A stretch of 64,000 nt of DNA from Canicola haemoglobinophilus (lineage in GTDB: Bacteria; Pseudomonadota; Gammaproteobacteria; Enterobacterales; Pasteurellaceae): positions 7,934-71,933 of the forward strand of contig NZ_MUXZ01000016.1 in NCBI RefSeq assembly GCF_002015075.1. Reading direction: 5' to 3'. Shown here in pieces: positions 31,797-40,632 of this stretch (the stretch's first letter is position 1; the number at the start of each line of letters is the position of its first letter). The notes below the pieces were generated by a model, which saw nothing but the letters and a program-made list of their open reading frames with translations, was not told where the DNA came from and made no database searches. Position numbers and translations under genes: made by a program.

Positions 31797-33191
31797 AACT
31801 CATAAAAAATACTAGTTTACGCATCAGACTAATGATTATTTTATCTTGCTCAGCATTGGCTATTTGGCTTATATCGACCATGGTTGCATGGTTGCATGGT
31901 TGCATGGTTGCATGGTTGCATGGTTGCATGGTTACAGGTTCGCAGTGAAGTAAATGAGGTTTTTGATGCACAGCAAATTCTTTTCGCTAAACGTTTGGCC
32001 TCTTCAGATTTAAGAACAATATTAATTGAAAAGCAAAATATAGATTTACTCCCTCGTCATCAAAATCGGGAAAAGGTTACAAAAAAGGTAGGGTATGATG
32101 ATGCATTCGCTTTTGCTATTTTTACTGAAGATGGGAAAATTACATTAAGTGATGGACGAAATGGCGATAATTTTCTATTTGAGTCTAAAGGAGGTTTTTC
32201 TCATTCTAAAATTCGCAATGATGATGACTTGTGGCGTATTTTTTGGCTACCAGCAGCTAATGGACGTTTGACTATTGCTGTCGGGCAGGAGATCGATTAC
32301 AGAAACGATCTTATTTACTCCATGGTTTTTGGACAAATGTGGATTTGGTTTGCAAGCTTACCATTTTTATTAGCTTTGATTATTTGGGTTATTAAGCGAG
32401 AATTGGAGATTTTATCTTTACTTGGTGATCAATTAAATCAAAGGACGCCAGAAGATAATAGCTTGCTGGCAACGGAAAATGTACCAAGAGAAATTATTCC
32501 TTTTGTGGATAATTTAAATAATTTTTTTGACCGCACTTCACTTATGTTATTACGTGAAAGACGATTTACTTCTGATGCTGCACACGAATTACGTAGTCCT
32601 TTGGCAGCATTACAAATTCAAGCTGAGGTTGCAAAGTTATCTAGCGAGGATCCTATTTTACGTGAGAAAAGTTTAGATAATGTAATGCAAGGTATCCAAC
32701 GAGCAACTCAACTTATTGAGCAATTACTGACATTATCCCGTTTAGATAATTTGCAAGAAATTCATTGGCAACAGCTGATCACTTCATTAATTGGCGAGCT
32801 TTATTTTTCCGCACAAGAGCGAAATATAGAGTTAATTTTTGAACATAAAGGTTCACCTAAATTACAGCAAGGACAGCCATTATTACTTGCCTTAATGTTA
32901 AGAAATCTCATTGACAATGGTATTAAATATTGCAGAGATGGCAGTATTATTAAAGTGATTTTAACTGCTGAAAGAATTATTGTAGAGGATAATGGTGGTG
33001 GTGTTGGTGAAGATGAGTTAATCAAATTAGGGCAACGTTTTTATCGACCTGCAGGACAGAATGAAAAAGGCAGTGATTTAGGGCTTTCAATCGTGATGCG
33101 CATTGCAGAGCTGCATGGATATAAAGTGCGGTTAGAAAATGTAATGAGTGAGAGTCAACAAAAAGGATTGAAAGTTGATATTTTATTGTAG
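31793..33191 (+). pseudogene. qseC: sensor histidine kinase QseC, phase-OFF by octamer repeat
   Basis: The native start ATG at 31793 overlaps the qseB stop and reads MKLIKNTSLRIRLMIILSCS then ALAIWLISTMVAWLHGC, entering an octanucleotide tract (31879-31933) and stopping at TGA 31946. The rest of the kinase is open one frame over: QVRSEVNEVFDAQQ, H-box DAAHELRSPLAALQ, N-box RNLIDNGIKYC, VEDNGGGVG and GSDLGLSIV. With 1, 4 or 7 perfect octamers the two parts join in frame (STMVAWLQVRSEV for one unit); the six present give an off state. A weak internal TTG start at 31884 in the tract could make a form that lacks most of helix one. A switchable gene is more likely than decay because everything else is intact. 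Confidence 0.88.
31879..31933 (+). repeat. octanucleotide tandem repeat (CATGGTTG)6 plus 7 bases
   Basis: Six perfect copies of CATGGTTG followed by CATGGTT. The unit length of eight is not a multiple of three, so each gain or loss shifts the reading frame of qseC. The flanking in-frame sequence shows that the ancestral gene needs only one full unit plus the partial one, so the tract arose by expansion of a 1.9-copy seed inside the first membrane helix. Confidence 0.97.
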
Positions 33192-33254
33192 TCATCATTA
33201 GGGGAAAGATTTTCCCCTCATTCTATAGGATTAGATTTTATCTAATGATAACGC

Positions 33255-33854
33255 CTATTTTTTAGGCGAAAAATGCGGTACATGCTTTCCAAGATATTTC
33301 CAAATAATAATAACGATTACAACAGCACCCACTAAAATTGGTGATAGAGTTAAACTTTTTGATGACCAGTAGTAATGAATAGCTGCACAGGCAATTGCTA
33401 CATAAGCAAATTGATGTATTTGAAACCAGCGTTTACCTAGCCATGTTTTTATTTGAGGCAAAGATGTTACTGCCATGACCAACAAAATCAAAAAAGCAAT
33501 GCCGCCCAAAATTAAATAAGGACGGGTGAGTAGTTCGCTGACAAAAAGCGAAAAATCTAGTCCTAATTCTAAGAACAAATAGCTTGCAACGTGGAGTAAA
33601 GCCCATGCAAATGCCCATAATCCTAGAGGGCGACGTAAAATTTGGTATTGGTTTTTATTTAGCAGTTGTAACAGAATGCCGAGTACAAACATGGCACAGA
33701 AAATCAAAATAGCGGTATAGCCTAAGAAATGTTCAATTTCTTTCACTGGATCTGCGCCAAGTGCAGTGTCATTTTCAGAAAAAAGCACGAACAACAGCCA
33801 CATTAATGGCATGAAACAACTTAAGTGAATGATGGTGCGTAACAGTGTCAACAT
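33255..33854 (-). CDS. msrQ: MsrQ, heme-binding membrane subunit of the MsrPQ system
   Basis: 199 residues with about six helices (ferric reductase-like domain). Histidines suitable for heme ligation occur in WALLHVASYLFLEL (~residue 88) and FQIHQFAYVAIACAAIHYYW (~148-161). MsrQ passes electrons from the quinone pool or flavin reductase to MsrP. The start overlaps the msrP stop (one shared base region at 33854), so the two are coupled. Convergent with qseC. Confidence 0.9.
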   Translation of the reverse strand: MLTLLRTIIHLSCFMPLMWLLFVLFSENDTALGADPVKEIEHFLGYTAILIFCAMFVLGILLQLLNKNQYQILRRPLGLWAFAWALLHVASYLFLELGLDFSLFVSELLTRPYLILGGIAFLILLVMAVTSLPQIKTWLGKRWFQIHQFAYVAIACAAIHYYWSSKSLTLSPILVGAVVIVIIIWKYLGKHVPHFSPKK

Positions 33855-34807
33855 TAGTAATTTGTCCTTAAATCTAATCCCGTATATAAATGTGCGACTT
33901 CTTGTTCATACCCATTGAACATAAGGGTTGGTTGGCGTTTTACACTTAGTAATCCACCTGCGCCAATAACACGTTCAGATGCTTGTGACCAACGAGGATG
34001 ATCGACCTGTGGGTTTACATTCGCATAAAATCCATATTCGTTGGGTGCAAGGCTTTCCCAAGTAGTACGTGGACGAGTTTCTGATAAGGTAATTTTGACA
34101 ATGGATTTAATGCTCTTAAAGCCATATTTCCAGGGAACAACTAAGCGGATTGGTGCACCATTCTGTGCAGGTAATGCTTTACCGTATAAACCAACAGACA
34201 TCAATGTTAGTGAGTGCATGGCTTCCGCAATTGTTAATGCTTCTACATAAGGATAGTTAATACCGCCACCAAAGAAATGGTTTTTTTGTCCAGGTATTTG
34301 TTCAGGATCATATAAGGTATGGAATACCACATATTTTGCCTTGCTAGTTGGTTTTGCTTTAGCGAGTAATTTATTGAGTTCAAAGCCTATCCAAGGCACT
34401 ACCATTGACCAAGCTTCAACACAGCGGAAACGATAAATTCGTTCTTCTAATGGAAACTGAGTGAAAAGCTGATTGTAGTCTAGAATGAAAGGATTCTCGA
34501 CTTCACCGCCAATTTCCAGTTGCCAAGGATCCACTTTAAAGTTTCTTGCATAATGAGCAGGAGAACCTTTATCTACGCCAAATTCATAGAAATTGTTATA
34601 ACCTGTTACTTTATTTTCAGGGGTTAAAATTAAAGATGAGTCAGAGGATTTTTGATATTTAAGCGCTTTTAGACTATTTGTGTGTTGTGCAAAGCTCAAA
34701 TTTGGCAATGTCGCTGCAACTGCACTTAAACCAAATGCTTTAATAATTTTGCGGCGTTGGTGGAAAATATCTTCTGGTGTAACATCATTTTCGGTTAATT
34801 TTTTCAT
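33854..34807 (-). CDS. msrP: MsrP, periplasmic methionine sulfoxide reductase (molybdenum)
   Basis: 317 residues from MKKLTENDVTPEDIFHQRRK, chosen because AGGAG precedes it; a 17-residue longer frame has no such signal. Twin-arginine signal HQRRKIIKAFGLSAVAA. Sulfite-oxidase-like molybdopterin domain with the cysteine ligand in YRFRCVEAWSMVVPWIGFEL. It repairs oxidised methionines in periplasmic proteins, for example after hypochlorite. In an operon with msrQ. Divergent from an ECF sigma factor gene; the ~85-base shared region has a plausible -10 (TATACAAATTATAC) on the minus strand. Confidence 0.93.
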   Translation of the reverse strand: MKKLTENDVTPEDIFHQRRKIIKAFGLSAVAATLPNLSFAQHTNSLKALKYQKSSDSSLILTPENKVTGYNNFYEFGVDKGSPAHYARNFKVDPWQLEIGGEVENPFILDYNQLFTQFPLEERIYRFRCVEAWSMVVPWIGFELNKLLAKAKPTSKAKYVVFHTLYDPEQIPGQKNHFFGGGINYPYVEALTIAEAMHSLTLMSVGLYGKALPAQNGAPIRLVVPWKYGFKSIKSIVKITLSETRPRTTWESLAPNEYGFYANVNPQVDHPRWSQASERVIGAGGLLSVKRQPTLMFNGYEQEVAHLYTGLDLRTNY

Positions 34808-34892
34808 TCTTAACTCCTGTGTTATTAGCGTATAATTTGTATAGTCGGAGAATGACAAAAAATCTTACATTATTTTGTAAAGGAGAATGGTT

Positions 34893-35468
34893 GTGAATGA
34901 AATAAAATATATTTCTCAAGTAGATCTTGAAGAAATTCGCTTACAAATGGTTAAATTTTCTGTTTTGCAGTTAAAAGATATTGATTTAGCTGAAGATGTT
35001 GTGCAAGAGGCATTAGCAAGTGCTTTAAAGAATATTGACTCTTTTAGAGGAAAATCTGCGCTAAAAACATGGATATTTGCAATTTTAAAAAACAAAATTA
35101 TTGATCTAATTCATAGTCGTAGCCGAGTGATTAATGTTTCTGAAATTTGTGAAGAAGATGCTCCGAATGCTTTTTTTAATGATAAAGGGCATTGGGATTT
35201 ACATCATTTTGAGCCTAATGAATGGTCGGATATTCACAGTACTACCTACAAAGAAGAATTTTGGCTTATTTTTGATGCCTGCTTAAATCGTTTACCTGCA
35301 CTGCAAGCTCGTATTTTTATGATGCGTGAGCATTTGGAACTAGATAGTGAACAAATTTGTCAGGAATGTGATATTTCCACGTCTAATTTACATGTGTTGC
35401 TATATCGAGCTCGGCTTCAGTTACAAGCATGTTTGTCAAAAAATTGGTTTGGAGGAAAAAATAAATGA
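34893..35468 (+). CDS. ECF-type RNA polymerase sigma factor
   Basis: 191 residues from GTG 34893. An ATG at 34887 lies one base after AGGAG and is too close, while the GTG is seven bases away, so GTG is preferred. Region 2: LAEDVVQEALASALKNIDSF and TWIFAILKNKIIDLIHSRSR. Region 4: LQARIFMMREHLELDSEQIC and STSNLHVLLYRARLQLQACL. The next gene, overlapping by ATGA, is a small zinc-finger protein, the usual anti-sigma arrangement. H. influenzae has a second ECF factor (RpoE2) tied to hypochlorite and methionine sulfoxide repair; the position next to msrPQ suggests this is it. That identity is inference. Confidence 0.88.
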   Translation: MNEIKYISQVDLEEIRLQMVKFSVLQLKDIDLAEDVVQEALASALKNIDSFRGKSALKTWIFAILKNKIIDLIHSRSRVINVSEICEEDAPNAFFNDKGHWDLHHFEPNEWSDIHSTTYKEEFWLIFDACLNRLPALQARIFMMREHLELDSEQICQECDISTSNLHVLLYRARLQLQACLSKNWFGGKNK

Positions 35469-35638
35469 AAAATTGTCAAGAAATTACCGAGCTTATCTCT
35501 TTGAATAATGAAAAAAAATTAGCTTTTAATCAACGCTGTGCTATTAGTATTCACTTATTATTTTGTCCTTATTGTCGAGCATTTAAGAAAAATGATCAGC
35601 AGATAAAGCGCTTAATGCAAGAGTTTAAAGAAAAATAG
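35465..35638 (+). CDS. small zinc-finger protein, probable anti-sigma factor
   Basis: 57 residues: MKNCQEITELISLNNEKKLA, then CAISIHLLFCPYCRAF. The pattern H-X3-C-X2-C preceded by Cys is that of zf-HC2 zinc-binding anti-sigma factors (ZAS). There is no membrane helix, so it is cytosolic. Its ATG overlaps the sigma factor stop (ATGA), so both are made together. It presumably holds the sigma factor inactive until oxidation releases zinc, as in other ZAS proteins; that mechanism is inferred. Confidence 0.82.
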   Translation: MKNCQEITELISLNNEKKLAFNQRCAISIHLLFCPYCRAFKKNDQQIKRLMQEFKEK

Positions 35639-35670
35639 GATATATAGGTATATGTTACTGTATGTACTCA

Positions 35671-36252
35671 CTATTTTTCTGTTAATGCTAAGTATTCCTC
35701 TAGTTGTTCAATTGCCTCAGAGCATCGCGCTTTACGCTGTTGGGTAATGGTCATTTGTTGGCTATAAACTTGTTTTTCTTGTAATGATGTAGCTTGTGTG
35801 AAGCGATCTCTTTGTTGCTCCAACTTCGTATTTAATGCTTGTAAAGCCTCATAATATTTACTTAAACGTTCTCTTGGTGGGAGTTTGTTTAATTCAATTC
35901 TTTGATTTTCTCGTTGTGCTTGTATAGATAGCGGATTTGTCTTGCTATGTTGAAATTGTTTTTTTTCTTGAGGTTTTATCCATTTTAATGCCTCTGAGAG
36001 AGCTTTACATTGCCCTGCTAATTTTGCACTGTAAAAGTCATATTTTTGTATATTGTTATCATCAATTTTTTCTAATTGAGATAGAGATTGCTGAATTTCT
36101 TTGAAATAAAATTCGACTGTCCCAAAGTCTTGGCTAAATAAAGTGCGGTCAAATTTAGCGTAAATTTTTTGCTTTTTGGGAATATGTGAATAATGAGAAA
36201 AAAAACTTTCGACTTGTTGCTTTAATTGAAGAATAAGAAGTGATTTTTGCAT
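35671..36252 (-). CDS. priC: primosomal replication protein PriC
   Basis: 193 residues. All-helical, Gln/Lys-rich. The N-terminal pattern LLILQLKQQVESFF...FDRTLF and C-terminal RKARCSEAIEQLEEYLA match PriC (E. coli ~175 aa: 'LL..L..Q......FDR.LF' and 'RLARCRHALEKIE'). PriC reloads DnaB helicase at stalled forks. It stands alone, convergent with the anti-sigma gene. An uptake signal (AAAGTGCGGT) lies within its 5' part. Confidence 0.8.
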   Translation of the reverse strand: MQKSLLILQLKQQVESFFSHYSHIPKKQKIYAKFDRTLFSQDFGTVEFYFKEIQQSLSQLEKIDDNNIQKYDFYSAKLAGQCKALSEALKWIKPQEKKQFQHSKTNPLSIQAQRENQRIELNKLPPRERLSKYYEALQALNTKLEQQRDRFTQATSLQEKQVYSQQMTITQQRKARCSEAIEQLEEYLALTEK

Positions 36253-36292
36253 AAGTATAAAATTTGGGTGCTATAAGCACCCAAGGTCATGA

Positions 36293-37651
36293 TTAAAGGG
36301 TCATTGCGGCAATCCAGCCAAAAATAATGAGAGGAATATTATAGTGAATGAATGTTGGCACTACAGAATCCCAAATATGATCGTGTTTACCGTCCATATT
36401 TAAACCAGATGTCGGTCCTAAGGTTGAGTCTGAAGCAGGTGAACCCGCATCGCCCAATGCAGCTGCGACACCAATAATTGCAACAGTTGCCAATGGTGAG
36501 AAACCAAAGGAAATACATAGTGGAACATAGATCGATGTAATAATTGGTACTGTTGAGAAAGATGAGCCAATTCCCATGGTAATAAACAAGCCAACAAGTA
36601 ACATAAGGAAGGCTGCTAAACCTTTATTATCAGTTCCTAAGCCTTGGCTGAAACTATCTACTAAAACAGTTACACCACCTGTTGCTTTAATTACAGCAGC
36701 AAAACCAGAGGCGGCGATCATTACAAAGCCGATCATTGCCATTAATTTTAAGCCTTGTTGGAAAATATCATTGCTTTCTTTTAGTTTAAAAATACCAAAT
36801 ACAGCAAAAATAACTAAGCCAATAAGACCAGCAATAATTGTTGAACTAGTGATAAGTTGTAATGCAAAAGTAAGTACAATAGCGACCGCACTTACAATTA
36901 CATGGAAAGGTTTAATATTGGCGATATGTTGTTCGATCTCTTCAGTAGTCACATTTAAGCCAGTTGAAACATATTCACGAGGTTTACGATATGTAACAAA
37001 AACAGCTGTTAATAAACCGATAACCATCCCAATAACAGGGATTGCCATAGCCAAAGATACCTCTGCTACACTGGTTTGTAAGCCTAACGCTTCCCCAGCC
37101 TGATTAATATTTTTTACCAGAACACTCTCAATAAAGATTTTACCGAACCCTACTGGTAATAGCATGTAAGTTGCCGTTAAACCAAATGTAAGTACGCAAG
37201 CAACAGCTCGGCGGTCAATTTTTAGTTTGTTAAAAATGGCTAGAAGCGGAGGAATAACAATTGGAATAAATGCAATATGTACTGGTAATAAGTTTTGTGA
37301 AGAAATAGAGAACAATACTAATATGGCAAGAATAAAGTATTTAAATCCAGCCATTGAGCTACTTGTTGGCGATTTTCCTAAACGTTTAATTACTTTAAAT
37401 GCAAGTAGATCGGTAATTCCTGATTTAGAGATAGCGATAGCAAATGCGCCTAAAATTGCATAATTCATTGCAACTTCAGCACCACCACCTAAACCGCTTG
37501 TAAAAGTTTTGATCGTTTCATTAATGGTTAAGTCACTACATAAGCCTGCAACTAATGCTGAAATAATTAATCCCATTACAACATTGATACGTATAAGGCT
37601 TAAGGCGAGTAACACAATAATGGAAATCACTACTGGGTTAGTTAATAACAT
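36293..37651 (-). CDS. Na+/H+ antiporter family protein
   Basis: 452 residues with about eleven to twelve helices, in two homologous halves. Visible features: SGLGGGAEVAMNYAILGAFA, LFSISSQNLLPVHIAFIPIV, GIGSSFSTVPIITSIYVPLC, and LGDAGSPASDSTLGPTSGLN (the conserved 'GD.gsP.SD.t.gpt' segment). These are found in the Na_H_antiport_2/NhaC-like ion transporter family of the IT superfamily. The transported solute is not certain from sequence; Na+/H+ exchange or an organic anion is possible. Single gene, inner membrane. Confidence 0.8.
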   Translation of the reverse strand: MLLTNPVVISIIVLLALSLIRINVVMGLIISALVAGLCSDLTINETIKTFTSGLGGGAEVAMNYAILGAFAIAISKSGITDLLAFKVIKRLGKSPTSSSMAGFKYFILAILVLFSISSQNLLPVHIAFIPIVIPPLLAIFNKLKIDRRAVACVLTFGLTATYMLLPVGFGKIFIESVLVKNINQAGEALGLQTSVAEVSLAMAIPVIGMVIGLLTAVFVTYRKPREYVSTGLNVTTEEIEQHIANIKPFHVIVSAVAIVLTFALQLITSSTIIAGLIGLVIFAVFGIFKLKESNDIFQQGLKLMAMIGFVMIAASGFAAVIKATGGVTVLVDSFSQGLGTDNKGLAAFLMLLVGLFITMGIGSSFSTVPIITSIYVPLCISFGFSPLATVAIIGVAAALGDAGSPASDSTLGPTSGLNMDGKHDHIWDSVVPTFIHYNIPLIIFGWIAAMTL

Positions 37652-37843
37652 TGTGTTTATCCTTAATTTTTGTGAGAAAGTTTTTAATTTACTCGAAAAA
37701 ATCCCATATTAAAAGGAAAAATTAATATAAATTTCTTTCTAAAATTAAAAAAGTAGGAAAATTTGTATTTTTATAAAAATGGCTGTGCTTAAATCAATAG
37801 TATTCGTTAGAATTGTTAAAATTTTTCTCTTATAAGATTAACT

Positions 37844-38431
37844 ATGACAAAAGAAATAGAGATACACCCTTTCCCTGCTATTTTGCCTCCCGATGCTAAA
37901 GTTATGATGATGGGAAGTTTTCCACCTAAAGATGAAAAACGCTGTATGCAATTTCATTATCCTAATTTCCAAAATGATATGTGGCGTATTTATGGAAAAG
38001 TCTTTTTTAATAATGCTGAGCATTTCCAAGTGACTGGAGAAAAACGATTTGATGCTGAAAAGATCCAACAGTTCCTTTTTGAGAAAGGAATAGCCTTGTG
38101 CCCAACAGTTAAACGTGCAATTCGTGAACAAAATAATGCAGCTGATAAGTTCTTAACGATCATTGAGGCGGTTAACTTGACAGAGGTTTTACCTTTAGTT
38201 CCTGATTGTCGTTGGATATTTACAACAGGTGGAAAAGCAACAGAGATTTTGTTGAGCTTATTAGATACCCAAATTAAATTACCTAAAACAAATGAATTTA
38301 TCCCTTTTGAATATTCTGAACGATCCTTAAATTTATATCGTTTGCCTTCTACATCAAGGGCATACCCTCTAAGCTTTGAAAACAAAGTAAATTCATACCG
38401 CACTTTTTTTGAATTAGCTGGATTGATTTGA
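37844..38431 (+). CDS. uracil-DNA glycosylase superfamily protein (family 6-like)
   Basis: 195 residues. Motif 1 MMGSFPPKDEKRCMQFHYPN then NDMWRIYGKVF, and motif 2 LPSTSRAY, match the family 6 (hypoxanthine-DNA glycosylase type) of the UDG fold, where motif 1 is GS.P and the fingerprint is '(Y)..P.N.FW.i.g'. These enzymes remove deaminated bases from DNA. Start ATG at 37844 follows TATAAGATTAACT without a strong ribosome-binding site. Shares a bidirectional terminator with fumC. Confidence 0.72.
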   Translation: MTKEIEIHPFPAILPPDAKVMMMGSFPPKDEKRCMQFHYPNFQNDMWRIYGKVFFNNAEHFQVTGEKRFDAEKIQQFLFEKGIALCPTVKRAIREQNNAADKFLTIIEAVNLTEVLPLVPDCRWIFTTGGKATEILLSLLDTQIKLPKTNEFIPFEYSERSLNLYRLPSTSRAYPLSFENKVNSYRTFFELAGLI

Positions 38432-38444
38432 ATTGATAAAAAAT

Positions 38445-38467
38445 AAGGCGAGAAGTTATCTCGCCTT
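38445..38467. terminator. bidirectional terminator between glycosylase gene and fumC
   Basis: AAGGCGAGA / TCTCGCCTT around AGTTA, flanked by AAAAAT on the left and TAATTAG on the right; the minus-strand T run (ATTTTTTATC) suits fumC. Confidence 0.8.
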
Positions 38468-38489
38468 AATTAGATATTTGATGATGAAA

Positions 38490-39884
38490 CTATTTTAAGC
38501 TACCAACCATATCTTCTGGGCGTACCCATTCATCGAATTGTTCTGCAGTCACAAGTCCAAGATTGATTGCTTCTTCTTTTAAAGTTGTGCCATTTTTATG
38601 TGCAGTTTTTGCAATTTTAGCGGCATTTTCATAACCGATATGAGTATTAAGTGCGGTCACTAACATGAGAGATTGATCCAATTGCTGCTTAATACGTGGA
38701 TAGTTTGGCTCAATACCAACTGCACAATGCTCATCAAAGGATACGCAAGCATCACCTAATAATTGTGCTGATTGTAAGAAGTTATATGCCATTACTGGTT
38801 TATACACATTTAATTGGAAATGCCCTTGTGTGCCAGCAAAAGAAATAGTCACATCATTACCTAGCACTTGTGCACAAACCATGGTCATTGCTTCACATTG
38901 TGTTGGGTTCACTTTACCCGGCATAATTGATGAACCTGGCTCATTTTCAGGAATGAGAATTTCACCGATACCAGAGCGAGGCCCTGATGCTAATAAACGA
39001 ACATCGTTGGCAATTTTGTAAAGAGAAACGGCTAATTGTTTTAATGCCCCATGAGTCTCAACAATAGCATCATGAGTCGCAAGTGCTTCAAATTTGTTTT
39101 GTGCAGTAACAAAAGGTAAGCCTGTAAATTTCGCAATATATTCTGCCACTTTGACATCATAGCCTTTTGGTGTATTTAAGCCTGTGCCAACTGCAGTACC
39201 GCCTAAAGCAAGTTCACGTAAATGTGGAAGGGTGTTTTCTAATGCTTTGATACCAAAAGCAAGTTGTGCGGCATAAGCAGAGAATTCTTGGCCTAAAGTT
39301 AATGGTGTTGCATCCATTAAGTGAGTACGACCAATTTTAACTACATCTTTAAAGGCGTCTGCTTTTTCTGCTAAGGTTTTTTGTAAACGTTTTACACAAG
39401 GTAACGTATGCTCAACGACTTTTTTATAAGCAGCAATATGCATTGCAGTAGGGTAGGTATCATTTGAAGATTGTGATTTATTGACATCATCATTTGGGTG
39501 AATAACCGATTTTTCCCCTAATTTTCCGCCTTGGATAACATGAGCACGATTAGCTACCACTTCATTGACGTTCATATTGGATTGCGTACCAGAACCGGTC
39601 TGCCAAATGACAAGAGGGAATTGATCATCAAGTTTATTGGCTAGAATTTCATCACAGGCTTGAGCAATTAAATCACGTTTTTCTGCGTTTAACACACCTA
39701 AATCATGGTTTGCGTAAGCTGCAGCTTTTTTCAAATAACCAAAGGCTTCGATAATTTCTTTTGGCATTGATGCTTCAGGACCAATTTTGAAATTATTGCG
39801 AGAACGTTCAGTTTGTGCAGCCCAATATTTATCTGCTGGAACTTGAACTTCGCCCATAGTGTCTTTTTCAATACGAAATGCCAT
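38490..39884 (-). CDS. fumC: class II fumarate hydratase
   Basis: 464 residues (E. coli FumC 467). Interconverts fumarate and malate without an iron-sulfur cluster. Motifs: TGSGTQSNMNVNEVVANRA, KIGRTHLMDATPLTLGQEFS, and the signature GSSIMPGKVNPTQCEA (catalytic Ser loop). Together with FrdABCD just upstream on the same strand it supplies the reductive branch from malate to succinate. A CRP-like site lies about 100 bases upstream of the start. Confidence 0.97.
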   Translation of the reverse strand: MAFRIEKDTMGEVQVPADKYWAAQTERSRNNFKIGPEASMPKEIIEAFGYLKKAAAYANHDLGVLNAEKRDLIAQACDEILANKLDDQFPLVIWQTGSGTQSNMNVNEVVANRAHVIQGGKLGEKSVIHPNDDVNKSQSSNDTYPTAMHIAAYKKVVEHTLPCVKRLQKTLAEKADAFKDVVKIGRTHLMDATPLTLGQEFSAYAAQLAFGIKALENTLPHLRELALGGTAVGTGLNTPKGYDVKVAEYIAKFTGLPFVTAQNKFEALATHDAIVETHGALKQLAVSLYKIANDVRLLASGPRSGIGEILIPENEPGSSIMPGKVNPTQCEAMTMVCAQVLGNDVTISFAGTQGHFQLNVYKPVMAYNFLQSAQLLGDACVSFDEHCAVGIEPNYPRIKQQLDQSLMLVTALNTHIGYENAAKIAKTAHKNGTTLKEEAINLGLVTAEQFDEWVRPEDMVGSLK

Positions 39885-40204
39885 TTTGTACCTCTTTATT
39901 AAAGTGAATTTAAAATTGGCAAGGATTTTAACACTTTAGTGGTATGCAGAAAACTAGATGAATAAGTAAAATCTTTGTTTTGTGATTTAGATCATAAATC
40001 TAAAATATTTAGTATTTTAAGCAAGAAAACTTATTTGATTTTAGCTATTTATATTAATTTAGTTTAATAAAATCAATATGTTAATTTTAATGCATGTAGT
40101 GGTGAAGATTGTTTGTAGAAATAATCAATCGTGATATAGCGTTAGTAAAATCTAATTCCAAAAATATTTTGTTTTATTTAGAAAAGAGAATTGATTGAAA
40201 AAAC
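39885..40204. other. AT-rich intergenic region between frd operon and fumC
   Basis: Gene-free. It holds the fumC promoter region with a CRP-like site at 39981-39996 and ends at the frd operon terminator. The rest is low-complexity AT-rich DNA in which I see no ORF or RNA gene. Confidence 0.4.
39981..39996 (-). promoter_or_regulatory. CRP-like site upstream of fumC
   Basis: TGTGATTTAGATCATA: TGTGA and TCATA half-sites with a six-base spacer, one mismatch from TCACA. Centre about 105 bases from the fumC start. Confidence 0.6.
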
Positions 40205-40205
40205 T

Positions 40206-40245
40206 AAGAGCTGAATTTGATATAGATATTCAAAATCAGCCCTTA
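40206..40245 (-). terminator. terminator of the frd operon
   Basis: Imperfect inverted repeat: GAGCTGAATTTGATA pairs with TATTCAAAATCAGCCC. On the minus strand it is followed by TTAGTTTTTTC. It lies about 30 bases after the frdD stop. Confidence 0.65.
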
Positions 40246-40274
40246 TTTTAGTTTAGCTTCTTAACGCTAGTGGA

Positions 40275-40622
40275 TTAAATATTCAGTACCGCGATTACGG
40301 CTAAAACAGAGTAAAGCACTGATAACCCGTAGAAGATAATTCCACCTGCTGGAATATGAAGTTTAAAATCATGTGCTCCATGGTGAATTCTGTGCATTGC
40401 TCCCCAGACTGGGAAAATTAACACAACTAATAATATTAATTTACCTAGCCAAGAACTTGCAAAAGCAAGAATGTTGTCTGCACCATGTTCGATTAATCCA
40501 AAAGGTAGTAATAAACCTAGGATAAAAATCAAAATAGGGAAGACGATCGCGCTAACCGTAGTACCAGCACCGAACAATAACCATACAACAGGCTCATTAG
40601 AACGTTTTGGGGCTTCTTTCAT
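40275..40622 (-). CDS. frdD: fumarate reductase membrane subunit D
   Basis: 115 residues, three membrane helices (WLLFGAGTTVSAIVFPILIF, LGKLILLVVLIFPVWGAMHR, IFYGLSVLYSVLAVIAVLNI). Anchors FrdAB to the inner membrane and, with FrdC, binds menaquinone; the His-rich HRIHHGAHDFKLH segment fits the quinone-site region. Last gene of frdABCD; ten bases after frdC. Confidence 0.95.
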   Translation of the reverse strand: MKEAPKRSNEPVVWLLFGAGTTVSAIVFPILIFILGLLLPFGLIEHGADNILAFASSWLGKLILLVVLIFPVWGAMHRIHHGAHDFKLHIPAGGIIFYGLSVLYSVLAVIAVLNI

Positions 40623-40632
40623 CTTAATCTCC

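Noticed and set aside
31741..31971. Minus-strand ORF through the octamer repeat (repeating His-Ala-Thr-Met-Gln-Pro-Cys-Asn)
   Set aside because: It is a shadow of the repeat on the other strand, overlaps qseB/qseC and has no initiation signal.
36576..37712. Plus-strand ORFs opposite the Na+/H+ antiporter gene
   Set aside because: Their odd Lys/Thr/Ile-rich composition is the antisense of membrane helices; no start signals.
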